Positions 45,256-56,698 of a stretch of DNA of 64,000 bases are shown piece by piece. Position 1 is the stretch's first letter; every line of letters starts with the position of its first letter. The notes below the pieces were generated by a model, which was given only the letters and a program-made list of their open reading frames with translations, was not told the origin of the DNA and made no database searches. Origin of the DNA: Omphiscola glabra (Eukaryota > Mollusca > Gastropoda > Lymnaeidae); the NCBI GenBank assembly GCA_964017045.1, contig OZ024811.1:7651674-7715673 (forward strand), read 5' to 3'. The position numbers and the translations under genes are program-made.

Positions 45256-45592
45256 TCGGTAGGCTAATTGTCGGTAGGCTAATTGTCGGTAGGCTAATTG
45301 TTGGTAGGCTAATTGTCGGTAGGCTAATTGTCGGTAGGCTAATTGTCGGTAGGCTAATTGTCGGTAGGCTAATTGTCGGTAGGCTAATTGTCGGTAGGCT
45401 AATTGTCGGTAGGCTAATTGTCGGTAGGCTAATTGTCGGTAGGCTAATTGTCGGTAGGCTAATTGTCGGTAGGCTAATTGTCGGTAGGCTAATTGTCGGT
45501 AGGCTAATTGTCGGTAGGCTAATTGTCGGTAGGCTAATTGTCGGTAGGCTAATTGTCGGTAGGCTAATTGTCGGTAGGCTAATTGTTCATAT
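45256..45592. repeat. 15-bp minisatellite, nearly perfect
   Basis: About 22-23 copies of CGGTAGGCTAATTGT. Apart from one C-to-T change in the third unit the copies are identical, so the expansion looks recent. It lies inside the putative hAT element at 45084-45958. Confidence 0.97.
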
Positions 45593-45674
45593 TGTCTAAA
45601 TACAAGTTCAGAAAAACAATATTATCGTTCTTTTTTTTTAAAAGCTATGTAATAAACGCATTCATGAACTAACC

Positions 45675-45852
45675 CAGCGGTTCTCAACCTTTCTAATACT
45701 GTGACCCTTTAACAGAGTTCCGCATGTTGTGGCGACCCCCAGCCAGAATTTTTTTTCTTTGCTGCTTCATAACTGTAGAAGATATGTGTTTTCCGATGGT
45801 CGTAGGCGACCCCTGGAAAAGGGTCGTTCGACCCACAGGTTGAGAACCGCTG
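45675..45852. mobile_element. SPIN-like non-autonomous hAT element, copy 2
   Basis: Ends CAGCGGTTCTCAACCTTT and AGGTTGAGAACCGCTG. The flanks AACTAACC and ACCTAACC match at 7 of 8 positions. The internal words TGTGACCCTTTAACAGAGTT, TTTTCCGATGGTCGTAGGCG and AGGGTCGTTCGACCCACAGG are close to the SPIN MITE I recall and to copy 1 at 5856. It is 178 bp long. Confidence 0.85.
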
Positions 45853-46157
45853 ACCTAACCCCTAGTGTTTTCCTTTCCAGAAATTGTATGATTATCATTA
45901 AAGGGGCGCAAATGTTAAGCTTGCCCGGATCACCAGCAACACTAGGGCCGGCCCTGATGCGATGACACTATTTGACCATGATTAAATACCCAAGTGCTTG
46001 CTAACTTTCTAGTGTCAGGAAACTAAACTTATCAAAATTCTGATAAATCAAGTTTTCCATTGATACCAATTACAACGTGGTTGGGCGATTCTAAGTACAG
46101 GAATCGAATCGAAACTTATTTTAACAAGAAAAAGTCGATTGTGAAAGTCGAGGCGGC

Positions 46158-46525
46158 GTTTAGGGTGACACCATGAGTTTACCGCACTGGGTGACATCAC
46201 GAGTTTACCGCACTGGGTGACATCATGAGTTTACGACACTGGGTGACACCATGAGTTTACAGCACTGGGTGACATCATGAGTTTACCGCACTGGGTGACA
46301 CCATGAGTTTACCGCACTGGCTGACACCATGAGTTTACCGCACTGGGTGACACCGCGAGTTTACCGCACTGGGTGACATCATGAGTTTACCGCACTGGGC
46401 GACACCATGAGTTAACCGCTCTTGGTGACACCATGAGTTTACCGCACTGGGTGACACCATGAGTTTACCACACTGGGTGACACCATGAGTTTACCGCACT
46501 GAGTGACACCATGACATACCGCACT
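46158..46525. repeat. 26-bp minisatellite
   Basis: About 14 copies of GGGTGACACCATGAGTTTAC plus CGCACT. The GGTGACACC word also occurs in the unique sequence at 44916-44945, which suggests the array grew from transposon sequence. Confidence 0.95.
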
Positions 46526-46553
46526 GTGTGACCTTAACCCTAATTACGCCACT

Positions 46554-47115
46554 GCAAATAGCTACACATCATGTTACTTTTGTTTTCACCAATTCATCTT
46601 TCCCAACGCCATCAGTAATTATACCCAATACTCCGTGCCCCATGTACAAGGAACAGAAAGAAGGAGAAGAGAGTATCCTGTTAAATGTTATCGAATGGGT
46701 TCTGTGCTGTGCTTAAAATAAATTACTGCTACCTGTCAAGCCATCCCACTCCTTAGCTTTTGTGACCTTCACCATTTTCTATGTTACAACGTCTTATGCA
46801 CCCTTACGCAATTTCCCAATACTGATCTGCAGTTTGAAAAATATTTCTCCCCTATAATTTTTTTTTAAAAACTCACATCATAAAAAAGTTCTTAAGCTCT
46901 GGCGGCCATTTTAAATCATTTTGCGGTCCGTGGGTTGCGCTGCCTTAGGGTCGTGCCAGGCGAAGGAAAAGATGCAGACGGTACGAAGTCTAAATATGGC
47001 GCCCCCTAGTTTGATCAATAAATAATATATGACAGTGGCGTAGTTACAGGCGGATTTCGACCCCCTCCCCCGAAAAAATATTATATAAATTTACAGAGCT
47101 TTTAAAAATCAAAAC
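46554..47115. other. unique intergenic sequence
   Basis: No gene. CAGTGGCGTAGTTACAGGCG at about 47034 looks like another isolated hAT-type end. Confidence 0.45.
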
Positions 47116-47245
47116 GTCTTGGGACCACGGATGGTTGTCTTGGGACCACGGATGGTTGTCTTGGAACCACGGATGGTTGTCTTGGGACCACGGATGGTTG
47201 TCTTGGGACCACGGATCGTTGTCTTGGGACCATGGATGGTTGTCG
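47116..47245. repeat. 21-bp minisatellite
   Basis: Six copies of GTCTTGGGACCACGGATGGT plus T. Confidence 0.95.
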
Positions 47246-47264
47246 ATGGTTAAACAGCGAAAGT

Positions 47265-47545
47265 ATGGGGTACGGTCGGTGAGTAGTAAAAAAGTCGCAG
47301 AAAAAAATCACAAAAAAAAACCTTTATTAGCTCTAATTTGATTTGAAAGCGCATTTACTTGTTTATTATATCAGTAAATGTAAGAGAAGACTCATTGGGC
47401 ACATGATTTGATTCTCGCTTGTGTGTGTTATTTGTGTCATGTATGAATATTATAATCACTCATTTATTCTTTGATTTATTCATTAATTAGTTATTTTGTT
47501 ATGTATGAAGCCAAAAAACACTAATACTATTAATTGAATAACAAT
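47265..47545 (-). mobile_element. GTCACAG element, copy F (inverted, partial)
   Basis: Begins CGGTGAGTAGTAAAAAAGTC, with GTCGCAGAAAAAAATCAC. It then reads TTGATTCTCGCTTGTG, TGTTATTTGTGTCATGTATG and GAATAACAATAAATGG, the last being the reverse complement of the right-hand interior of copies A and B. Confidence 0.65.
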
Positions 47546-47639
47546 AAATGGTAGCAGGCACTACGCAAACATTAAGTTCTCGCTCCGATGACACCATTGA
47601 GTTGTGCAGGCCTGTAATAAAGGAATCCTCCAATCTCTC

Positions 47640-47995
47640 GTGGACCACTGCTCTGGTGACCCACTGCTCTGTTGGCCCACTGCTCTGGTGACCCACTGCT
47701 CTCGTGACCCACTGCTCTCGTGACCCACTGCTCTGTTGGTCCACAGCTCTATTGGCCCACTGCTCTCGTGGCCCACTGCTCTGGTGAACCACTGTTCTCG
47801 TGACCCACTGCTCTCGTGACCCACTGCTCTGGTGGCCCACTGTTCTCGTGACCCACTGCTCTCGCGACCCACTATTCTGGTGGCCCACTGCTCTGTTGGC
47901 CCACTGCTCTAGTGGCCCACTGCTCTGGTGGACCACTGCTCTCGTGGCACACTGCTCTGTTGACCCACTGGTCTCGTGGCCCACTGCTCTGGTGA
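47640..47995. repeat. 15-bp minisatellite (CCCACTGCTCT)
   Basis: About 23 copies of GTGACCCACTGCTCT, with GTGGC, GTTGG and GTTCT variants. Minus-strand open frames are artefacts. Confidence 0.95.
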
Positions 47996-49636
47996 TACCA
48001 TGTTCTTATATTTAACTACCAAGCAGACACGCACAAGTGAAAATATCCCCACCCCTACCTAAACATTTAAAAATAAACTATTCCTGTCTCTCGATATTTC
48101 ACATATTTCACAATTACTTTTGTTAATGGTACATACAATTCAATACAGTTTTGTTGCCGTACTTTAGAATAATGAAGTCAATCAGAATATTGCAGTATTT
48201 AAATCAACTTTTTTTTTACTCTTATTTGTTTTTATTTAAAATTGTTTTTGTTTGTTTATATATTTTATATAATATATATTGGGGGGGGGGGGGGGGCGCT
48301 GTGATTCACTTTGATTCACCAGTCGTCAGGTGGTAAATGGTTTGGTCTAACCATGGACTTTTGGGAGTGAGAATAAAAAAGTCACAGGAAAAACATGTAA
48401 CGGATAAAAGTCACAAATGTTGCTAGAAAAATAAAGTAATAGGAAAAAAGTCACAGAAAAAGTCATATATAATTTTATTTAATGACATAAAATATCAATT
48501 CTGTAGTTATTAAAATGAATTATAGAAACATGATGGACTAAGACAGAGGAGTCCATCTCCCCGATACCCCTCCCCCAAGTCAGTTGAGCACCTGGAGACC
48601 ACTGTCCTCATTTTAGTTCTAAAAATTAACTACCGACTCCCGACCAAACGATCGTGTCAATTTTCCACGTGCCTCACGTCCGTGCCCAGTGCGTGTGATG
48701 GGCGATACCAAAGTCATCACTCGAAATCGGCTATGGATATCTAAGTTAGATACCCAAACCTGTTTTCAAACTCCACACAAAACGAAAATAGTTTCTGCTA
48801 AGAAAAGAATCCCTAAAATGGTTTATTGTGTATCTTTACTTTTAGCACGCGATAAGACGGATAAGGAAATTGAGTTGCTGTCGGTATCCGATTGTATTTG
48901 AAGGAAAACCATAATCCCCCCTCCCCCCCCCCCCCACGGCTTGCGCAGGACGGCTCATCTTCGTAATCGATCGCACCCACCCTAACTGCTCACACGTCAA
49001 GGCTAGACTGGGTGGCGACGGTCGCCCAGACTCCTGGAGTGAGTTTTGAGTCCGACGCCGAACTAATAGCCACTTGATCTAGCCCCGGCGGTGTCTGATG
49101 AAAAGATGCCCTACTTCATTTAGCCCTATCCATTGTGCTATAGGCCAGATGGCCGAAGAGTTATTAGTTCTTGTCAATTATAGAGGATAGGGCCAGGAAA
49201 ATGGGGAGGGGAAGGGTGTTCGAGAAGGAGGTCTGTTGGAACTAGAAAACATCAGGTCTGTTTTAATGCCTTTGTTGTGTAAACAACACACAACATACAA
49301 GCAACTTACCAACAACATGCAAACGACAAGAGATACGAAGCCCTGGGATTAGATAACTCTAGTCAAACACTGCGTTGTTTAGGATCAAGTCAACAAGTGT
49401 ACTTAGTCTTATCTCCAAACTAACACTCCAGTTATCTTCTCTTGCGAATGAAGACGGCGCCCCCTCCTAAAAAACACACAAGTACAAGTAAAAAATATAA
49501 CAAAAAGCAAACCTAAGAAGCACTACAAGATAGAAACAGTAGATATTTTAACAAATGTTAAAAAGTCAAAACCTCCCAGCCCATAATAATTTTTAAATGG
49601 TATAATTATAATGAACTCAATACTAGATGACCCGAG
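47996..49636. other. intergenic, includes a GTCACAG relic and G-runs
   Basis: A GTCACAG-family fragment lies at about 48355-48465 (AAAAAAGTCACAGGAAAAAC and AGGAAAAAAGTCACAG). G or C runs lie at about 48281-48296 and 48924-48935. A unique CpG-containing patch at about 48960-49200 has no recognised content. No gene is supported. Confidence 0.45.
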
Positions 49637-49725
49637 AGGAAAAAGTTACAGAACAAAAGTCACAGAAAAAAGTCACAAAATATGTTTTATATGAACTCTT
49701 ATGTGTCCGTGTCTTACATGTCTAA
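49637..49725 (-). mobile_element. GTCACAG element terminus (copy G)
   Basis: AAAAGTCACAGAAAAAAGTC followed by ACAAAATATGTTTTATATG matches the reverse complement of the right end of copy A. Only the terminal 90 bp are recognisable. Confidence 0.6.
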
Positions 49726-51149
49726 GTCCATATATAAGTTTATTTATTGAAAAATATTTATTTTGTATACAGTAACGGCTTCAACTTCACTGCAATGGAT
49801 TCTTATAAAGGATAATGCTATACATCTCAAGGGGGACGAGTCTTGCTTTGTTTTAAAAAATAATTAATTTTGTTATTTAGAACATAAGTAAATGCGAAGT
49901 CCACATAATAGATGTAAGCTTAGATTTACTCGTGCAGTAAGGCATTCATGACAAAGCGATCTCTTTATTACAGAAAACATTATGAAGTCAACAGAACAGC
50001 GGCTATGTTACGAATGACTCTTTCAATAGCTTCGTATGGTCTACGGGTAATTAGTAACAACACCAAAATCAATATTTCATATGGTTCTTTGATCAACAAC
50101 AGACTCCTCTAAGATACATAGCAACAGCTTCACAAGTAACCTCCACATCAAATACGCTCCCTAACAAATAAAGTAAACAAAACACAAACTCATTGAACGA
50201 ATAGTTAGCAGGCTGCAGAGCACAAAAGACATGCCAGACAAGTCCAGGTTAACTCAAAACCTGGAGTTGTCCCAATTGTATGGAAAAAATTCCCTGCTTA
50301 TTAACCATACTTTTTTTTTAAAGTCCATGTAAACGTTTACATTTGAAAGTAAAAAATAATAAAATATATAATTTTAAATATTTTTTTGCGAGAGCAATCG
50401 GAGAATCATGCTAGTAAATTCTGACAAGATTGTGGAACAAATGAATTGTTATATCTTTCAGGCCAACGCCGCATTGACCACAGTAAGGCCATTGATGCTT
50501 TGTCTGGATAGTGTTATCACTAAACTATAAACTAGTACCACAATGCAGTGGCCCTTGCTTGGATAACCAATATACATATATCCCCCCCCCCCAACCCAAA
50601 ATAACAAAACAAAACAAAAACTATTTAAAAAAATTAACAACAACATCAAGTACTAGAACTAGAACCTCTATTTCGTCATTTGAAATTTTAGACATCTGTT
50701 ACTGTTAGAATAAAATTATTCAGCCGTCTTGCAATAAAGATATTTAAAACATTGCTGCAAGGGAGGCTATACGTTTATTAGTGCAATTCTTAGCCCTAGT
50801 CTGACAAAGATTTGCATTGGCGTTGTGGTGGAGTTTAAACGTTAAAACTTTGATCAATCAGGGAATCCGAAGCACAACTTTACAATTCTATAACAAAATG
50901 TATGTCTGTAAAATTGTATAATGCTAACAATTACTAGCAAATTACCCCCCCCCCCCCAATAAAATATAAATAAATAAAATCCCAGTTAAGCAAGCGTGCT
51001 TAAAAAAAATCTATGTCCCTTCTGGCAGCTTAAATAAAATCATTTATGTTTCTTCTGGCAGCTTAAATAAAATCTTTTTTATGTTCCTTCAGTCAGTGTC
51101 AGCTTAAATGAGTCAACAGGACTGAGCTAAACAAACAAATTATTGTGGG
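49726..51149. other. unique sequence with GTCACAG copy D relic
   Basis: At 50390-50580 an internal fragment of the GTCACAG family is present (TTCTGACAAGATTGTGGAAC, GCCGCATTGACCACAGTAAG, GGCCATTGATGCTTTGTCTG). It shows the intact sequence at the site where the hAT element entered copy C. C-runs lie at about 50581-50590 and 50945-50956. A short TTCTGGCAGCTTAAATAAAAT repeat of two to three units lies near 51020-51090. No gene. Confidence 0.5.
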
Positions 51150-51442
51150 ACTTAGATCTCTTTAGCACCCACACCACCACCCCTTTGATCTCTTTAGCAC
51201 CCACTCCACCACCATTTTGATCTCTTTAGCACCCACACCACCACCCTTTTGATCTCTTTAGCACCCACACCACCACCCTTTTGATCTCTTTAGCACCCAC
51301 ACCACCACCCTTTTGATCTCTTTAGCACCCACACCACCACCCTTTTGATCTCTTTAGCACCCACACCACCACCCTTTTGATCTCTTTAGCACCCACACCA
51401 CCACCCTTTTGATCTCTTTAGCACCCACACCACCACCCTTTT
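51150..51442. repeat. 32-bp minisatellite
   Basis: Nine copies of TTTGATCTCTTTAGCACCCA plus CACCACCACCCT. This is the last sizeable array before the antizyme gene. Confidence 0.95.
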
Positions 51443-54400
51443 GCTTGCACACACCAAAAAACAACAACATTTCGGTGATTTGTATAATACACTCTCTGCC
51501 GTAGACCGGGACTCGACATTTGAAAAGATGAAGGATAGAAATAGAAAAGCTCTCATGAAACTTAATGAAAGCAAAGAATGCCAACAATTTAAAAGGTTTC
51601 AGATTAGGTACCCGCCCGAGGTACGTAGGCCCGAGGTAGTATGTGGTAACCGATTTAATTATTATTTTTGAACATTAAAAACGAAAACCTTTCTAATAAA
51701 ATATTGGAAATTAAGTAATTGAGGCATTCCTTGGCTAAATGCGTCATACGGGAGTCAAACAACATCTCGAGGTGTCCTGACGCATCTCCCTCATTGTTAT
51801 TTTAAAATAGCAACGAAATCATGCGTTTCCCATTCCGCTGATGAAGTGATTTATTTCAATAAAGAAAAACGTTAAGTTTTAATCTTTCGTTCACTTTCAA
51901 TCTAAGTGCGTTTTGTTACATTCATGAAAAGAGCATAATGGGTTGGTGCATTTTCTTTCCGCTTTCATATTATTTGCGGTTGTCATAGTTTGGCTGAGTA
52001 AACAGGGACGAAAGAAATTATTCAGATATACATTTTATTTTAAAACCTATATTATTGTGTCTGTTTGTATTAACCCTACTTAACTTACTGGAGTTCAGAA
52101 ACAACAAACATGACTTTGGAACCAACCCAAATTGGTAAAAATTTGAACGTACCCCCATATCATTACCATAATACCAAGCATGCGAAGATCCTGCACACGT
52201 TGCATTGTGTTCTCATTAAAGTATAGGCTATTTCTGAATCTGGTACTACCCAGTATTAGGACAAAGGAACCGGTTGTTGGTGGTAATTCTTTTTATTACC
52301 GGTATACAATTTTGTAATTTTAACCAAATTAAATTTAAAAAATATAATAGAAAACTGACGAGCGATTGGTAAGAAACTAATTAAATATTATTTAAGCCAA
52401 CTGTAACTGCAAAGCGCTGAGCATAAAGATATTGCCAATTTTGTTTTATTATATAAATTGTTTTAACAAGATCAAGATGCATAAATTCTTTTCACATGCC
52501 GATGTTACTAAGTTTGTTCAATATTTGTCTGCTTTTGTTCTTCGTTTACTTTCTTTGGGTTAAACTTAGAGCTGGCAGCTTCCACACACAACCATAATCA
52601 AATGTGCGAGTTTTAAAACTAAATAATTCTGGGGATTGAATTTAATTAAAGCTCCTCTCAACACAATCCTCCAAACCTGATCATCACAGAACAACCACAT
52701 TTTTATCTACCTCCCCAACACGTTTCTCATTTTCAAAGTAATACTTCTTGTTCGTAGCACTAAAAACACTAAAGGACCGCTGGGTTTGGATATTATTAAG
52801 TTATTACCATTCTCTACACTTGGTTCTATACAGGAACTTTTCATTTCTCCCCACTATGTGGAAAACAGAAAATGAGGACAACTTTTTAAAAATTGATTAT
52901 TGTCTCAAAATACCCGACCCAGATGTAAAAGACTAGACCCGACTCAACCCTAGTATGGGATATATTCTATTTAAAAGAAAACCCAATGTACCGGTAATTT
53001 AAATTGTTTAAAGAATAAAAATGATACTGGTATGAAATAGCTTCAAACTGAATTAATAAAATAATTACTTAAAAAATATTGGCAGCTACTTGTGACAAGC
53101 ACTTCATTTAGCAACAAAGTGGCTGGATGATCCAAATAAAAACTTGTCATTTCACAATGATCAGAAACTTAATGCCCAGTACCTATTTGATGTGAGACAG
53201 CATTAACCAGAATCTTATACACCTGAACACTAATTTGATATGATACAGGGCTCTGTTGTCAGCATTGCAAACATCTGGGCATGACCATTTTTACACAATT
53301 TCACTTACATATAGTAACATTCAGAACACAAGGCACAGACAAATTTAAAGAAACACATTGTTATAATATTCTTTCCAATGTAATTCCAAAACTTTAATTA
53401 AAAAAAAAACTGCCTCTTTGCTTATGAGTTAGACAAGACATACATAGAAACAATATGGTAAACACTAAAAGTTTCAATATCATGGACAAAATTTGCCACT
53501 AATTCTGTAAATAATGAATAATTTCAACCCAGTGCATAAAGCACTTTTTTTTTTTACAACAGGAAATATTACAAATGGAGTTTAAAAACAATTTGAAAAA
53601 TAAAATGTCAGACACATTGGTAAGAAAATTGCCAGCTTTATATAAGGGAAACAACTCAGAGAGTACAAGTTGATGAAATGCACCATCCCCATATGACAAA
53701 AAGGAGACAACTCCAATGGGTAACCAGTCAGGATTGACAAAAAGGTTCAAGGGTAGACTTCAGATATATAATGTGCAGTGTGATACAAGCCTTACAAATT
53801 AGTTTGAATATTTAAACTGGATTGGTTTTTTAACAAATGTTTCCTTCCAGCCTGAGTCGCTTGTAAACTAAGCAGTGGACTAGAATAGCTTTTAGCAGCA
53901 TGTAGACTTGATAATGAGACTGGACGTTACCTAAAGCAGTCAACAACCAAAGTCCAGGGGACGGCTGTTACGTTGTGTGAAAAGTTATGCACAAGCTTGG
54001 GAAAACGAGGAGAAATACTGTCAAGTTCTTCGAGATTGGTATAATGAACTATCAGTCGACTGAAAACCCCAATCAGGAATTTAAAAAAAAAAAAGCCAAT
54101 TATTTTTAAAATTAACTTTCATTTTAAATAAGATGTGTGAAAAATGTGAAACACTTTTGGAATGGGGTAGTTTTCTTAAGCTTTATCATAACCAGACACA
54201 TACTCTCGTGATTATATGGAGCAAATGGTTTTTTTTTGTTGAAAGATGAAAGTAAGCCACCATCACTTTCGGAGACATTGAAGGTGATCCACTTTCATCT
54301 TCTGTTAACTAATTTAGTGGAGTCAGTTCATCGAATGTATTTTTAATGAAATTATAGAACCTTAGGGATGGTAACCTCTTGTTATGTGGAAAGAATGCGT

Positions 54401-54806
54401 TAAAAAATATATTGTGGACAACATATGGCAGAGGGACCTCAGACCGATTTATAAAAACCAAACAATGACAAATACAAAAACACAGATTCTGGCATGCAGT
54501 TGGAAATTTCGAAATCTAAAAGCTGTAATAAATTTAGAGGGCGCAATTTGGGCCTATAGGATTTTTTAAATTCTAATCAGGAAGCGAAGATGGGTTTGCT
54601 ATATGTGGAAAAAAAACAGCTGAGAACAGCACAAAAATGGGGACAAACAAAGGCAAAATTACCCTAACAATCAATGACTTAAGTGGAGAGAAAACCCCAT
54701 GCAACCCGACGAATGCCTTGTGAAGTAAGCTTAAAAAATGTGCAGACTGAAAGAGAAATTGAACAAATTTATTTCCAAGTGCGGACACAAAGAAAACAGC
54801 CCTTTT
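51443..54806. other. array-free flank 3' of the antizyme gene
   Basis: AT-rich unique sequence without arrays. An open frame at 51441-51671 (with ...LYNTLSAVDRDSTFEKMKD) follows the last minisatellite but has no recognisable domain. At about 51713-51920 the sequence (CTAAATGCGTCATACGGGAG, AATAGCAACGAAATCATGCG) is a diverged relative of the element at 56216-56694. No other gene is recognised. Confidence 0.45.
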
Positions 54807-54812
54807 TTTATT
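54807..54812 (-). terminator. Candidate antizyme poly(A) signal
   Basis: AATAAA on the minus strand about 300 nt beyond the antizyme stop. A second AATAAA follows at 54768-54773. No transcript evidence is available to choose between them. Confidence 0.4.
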
Positions 54813-55104
54813 TAAAAAAAAAAAAACAAGATTTAACAACTTTAAATTTCAGATTAAATAAATTTTTTTAAAAAGAGGCAATAACATACAAATCACCTCA
54901 TATTAAAAAAACTAGCTAACCCGGTGCACTATTTGTTAAAATTGCAGATTAAAGAGAAAAAGACTATAACGATGACAAAATACAAGAGAAACAAAAACTA
55001 GTCACACGACGTTTCCTGGCGAATGTGTGAATAATGTCCTGTATGACCGAATTCCAACTCCGCGCACAAGTTAGCTAGTTGATAAAGAGTGGGTGCATCA
55101 ATGG

Positions 55105-55325
55105 TTAACCATCACTGCAGCTACCCTCTTCACTGCCTTCACTGGAGGATAAGCGCTTGATTCTCCTCCCTCCTTCCTCATCACTAGAAGAGTCACTCTC
55201 AGAATCTGAATCCTTCTCTATGGTATAAGCCATAAATAGAAGATCCTGAGCGGGACTAACCACTAATGGGTGAGCAGGTGGCAAAATTTGGAATCCAAAA
55301 AAGTTGAAGACTCTCAAAAGAGACA
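55105..55325 (-). CDS. OAZ: Ornithine decarboxylase antizyme, exon 5
   Basis: Last coding exon, after the acceptor TTTCTTTTCATCAG. It codes for antizyme residues 170 (split codon) to 242. The conserved part LRVFNFFGFQILPPAHPLV and LLFMAYTIE corresponds to the antizyme strand-helix end (FSFLGFEIV, HPLVP, FMAYTFE in vertebrates). A 36-residue tail follows (residues 207-242), rich in Ser, Asp and Glu with a short basic GGRRIKR insert. It is much longer than the acidic end of vertebrate OAZ1. Stop TAA at 55105-55107. Confidence 0.95.
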
Positions 55326-55453
55326 CTGATGAAAAGAAATAAAGAATCCTTAAAAATATATTCAACATACCTTTGGAAGATAAATTTTCCCCACTACTAC
55401 AGCAATATGAAATTCTGTTTAAAAGATAATTTTAACCACAAAGTACAACTCAC

Positions 55454-55539
55454 CGCGGTCAGACCTGTTCTTGCTAAAGCACAGGACCACATGTTTGCAT
55501 TTGAGTTTCTCTTCTGCGTATTCCAAAAGTGTCACCAAG
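55454..55539 (-). CDS. OAZ: Ornithine decarboxylase antizyme, exon 4
   Basis: 86-bp exon between an acceptor (CTAAAG) and a donor (CGCG|GTGAGT), entering in phase 2 and leaving in phase 1, consistent with both neighbours. It codes for [19 protein letters not shown] and CFSKNRSDR, the antizyme core helix and strand (LLEFAEE and CFHKNREDR in vertebrates). Confidence 0.95.
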
Positions 55540-56215
55540 CTTTAGTGAGAAATATACAAACATCACCAAAAATAAAATACAAGCAATTAAAATGGAATCC
55601 CAACATTCCATCATTTAAATGGTACTCTTTCTAACCTAACAATAAACATGAAACAATGTCCTATTATATTGCACCCTTATGGTCTACATAAATTTGATAA
55701 CGTTCTGTATAGCATTGTAGATTAATTCAAAACTTTTATTGTTCGGTACATAAATTATTGTTCAAACACTTTAATGTATAGGAGAAGTTGGATTTGTTGT
55801 AAAACCTTGGTCTAACTATTACAGCAAGTGGTTTAACTACCATAAGCTGCTGGTAGCACCAAACGTTCTATCATGACCACTGTGAGACATCAGTTAGAGA
55901 ATTTACAGACAGGAGCTAATGGTTTTTTACAACACATTGGACAGTCAGAATGTAATACAAAATTGGTATTTGTGTCAGATTTATGGATATTTGAGTGTAG
56001 TATTTGTCATGGCTACTGGAGATAAGGTTACAAAAAGCAAATGTATTGTAAACAAGTTTGAGATATTTATATACAATTGAAAATTTCTATAAATTTAGCA
56101 ACCTTTTTCTAATTTGGTGTAGATGTGATTAAATAAATTATTAGAAGTGTAAATAATAAATATTTTGGAAATTCAAAACTTGAAGGTAAGTAGGCACATA
56201 TGTATAATTCTTTAA

Positions 56216-56694
56216 CTCATTTCCGACGGTTGTGACTAAATGCGTCCATTGGGGGTTTTGACGGATGCGTCCAAAGCCTCCCATCGCTATGTGACACACC
56301 TTTTATTTTTAGTTAAAAATAACAATGAAATCTCGCGTCCCTCAAGACTTCCGGCTATGGCGTGATTTTAATTTAAAAAACGAAAGTTCTTATCTTGTTT
56401 CACTTTAAAACTATGTGTTTAAGTATGGCGTGTCTACATCTAGCAAGTGTTCGTCCGAGGTGCCAAAAATCAATTTTTTTTGCACTGTTCATTATTTTTT
56501 CGTCGCTAATGTTATATTTTTTTATTTAAACCTCATTCGTTTTTGATGCATACTCCTTTTAATTCCTTAACATTTATTAATATTTAGCAGCTTAAAAAAC
56601 ATTTAAAAATGTAGATCAATTTCAAAACTGAGTTGCATCCTCTTTCTCTGGAAAATAAATTAAGTATGGAAGTAGCACTGCCAGAGGGAATGAG
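56216..56694. mobile_element. piggyBac-like MITE in antizyme intron 3
   Basis: Flanked by TTAA at 56212-56215 and 56695-56698. The ends CTCATTTCC and (reverse complement) CTCATTCCC form short inverted repeats. TTAA duplication is characteristic of piggyBac. It is 479 bp long and non-coding. A diverged relative lies at about 51713-51920. Confidence 0.55.
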
Positions 56695-56698
56695 TTAA

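Larger units (their letters stand above)
45084..45958. mobile_element. hAT-like element with CAGGGCYGGC ends
   Basis: The left end CAGGGCTGGCTC and right end GGCCGGCCCTG form a short terminal inverted repeat. The 8-bp flanks AGGAGGTG and ATGCGATG match at 5 of 8 positions. It contains a 15-bp array and SPIN-like copy 2. Confidence 0.5.
44874..46553. mobile_element. Possible outer hAT-like element with nested insertions
   Basis: The left end CAGTTGAGGCATAGCAAGGG and the reverse complement of the right end, CAGTGGCGTAATTAG, are loosely similar. No target-site duplication is visible. GTGACACC words near the left end resemble the 26-bp array at the right. The boundaries are tentative. Confidence 0.35.

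Noticed and set aside
48689..48901. 70-codon open frame (MRVMGDTKVITRN...)
   Set aside because: Length is within chance expectation and no similarity is recognised.
51441..51671. 76-codon open frame after the 32-bp array
   Set aside because: It begins in the repeat and has no recognised domain or gene context. Recorded only as part of the flank.
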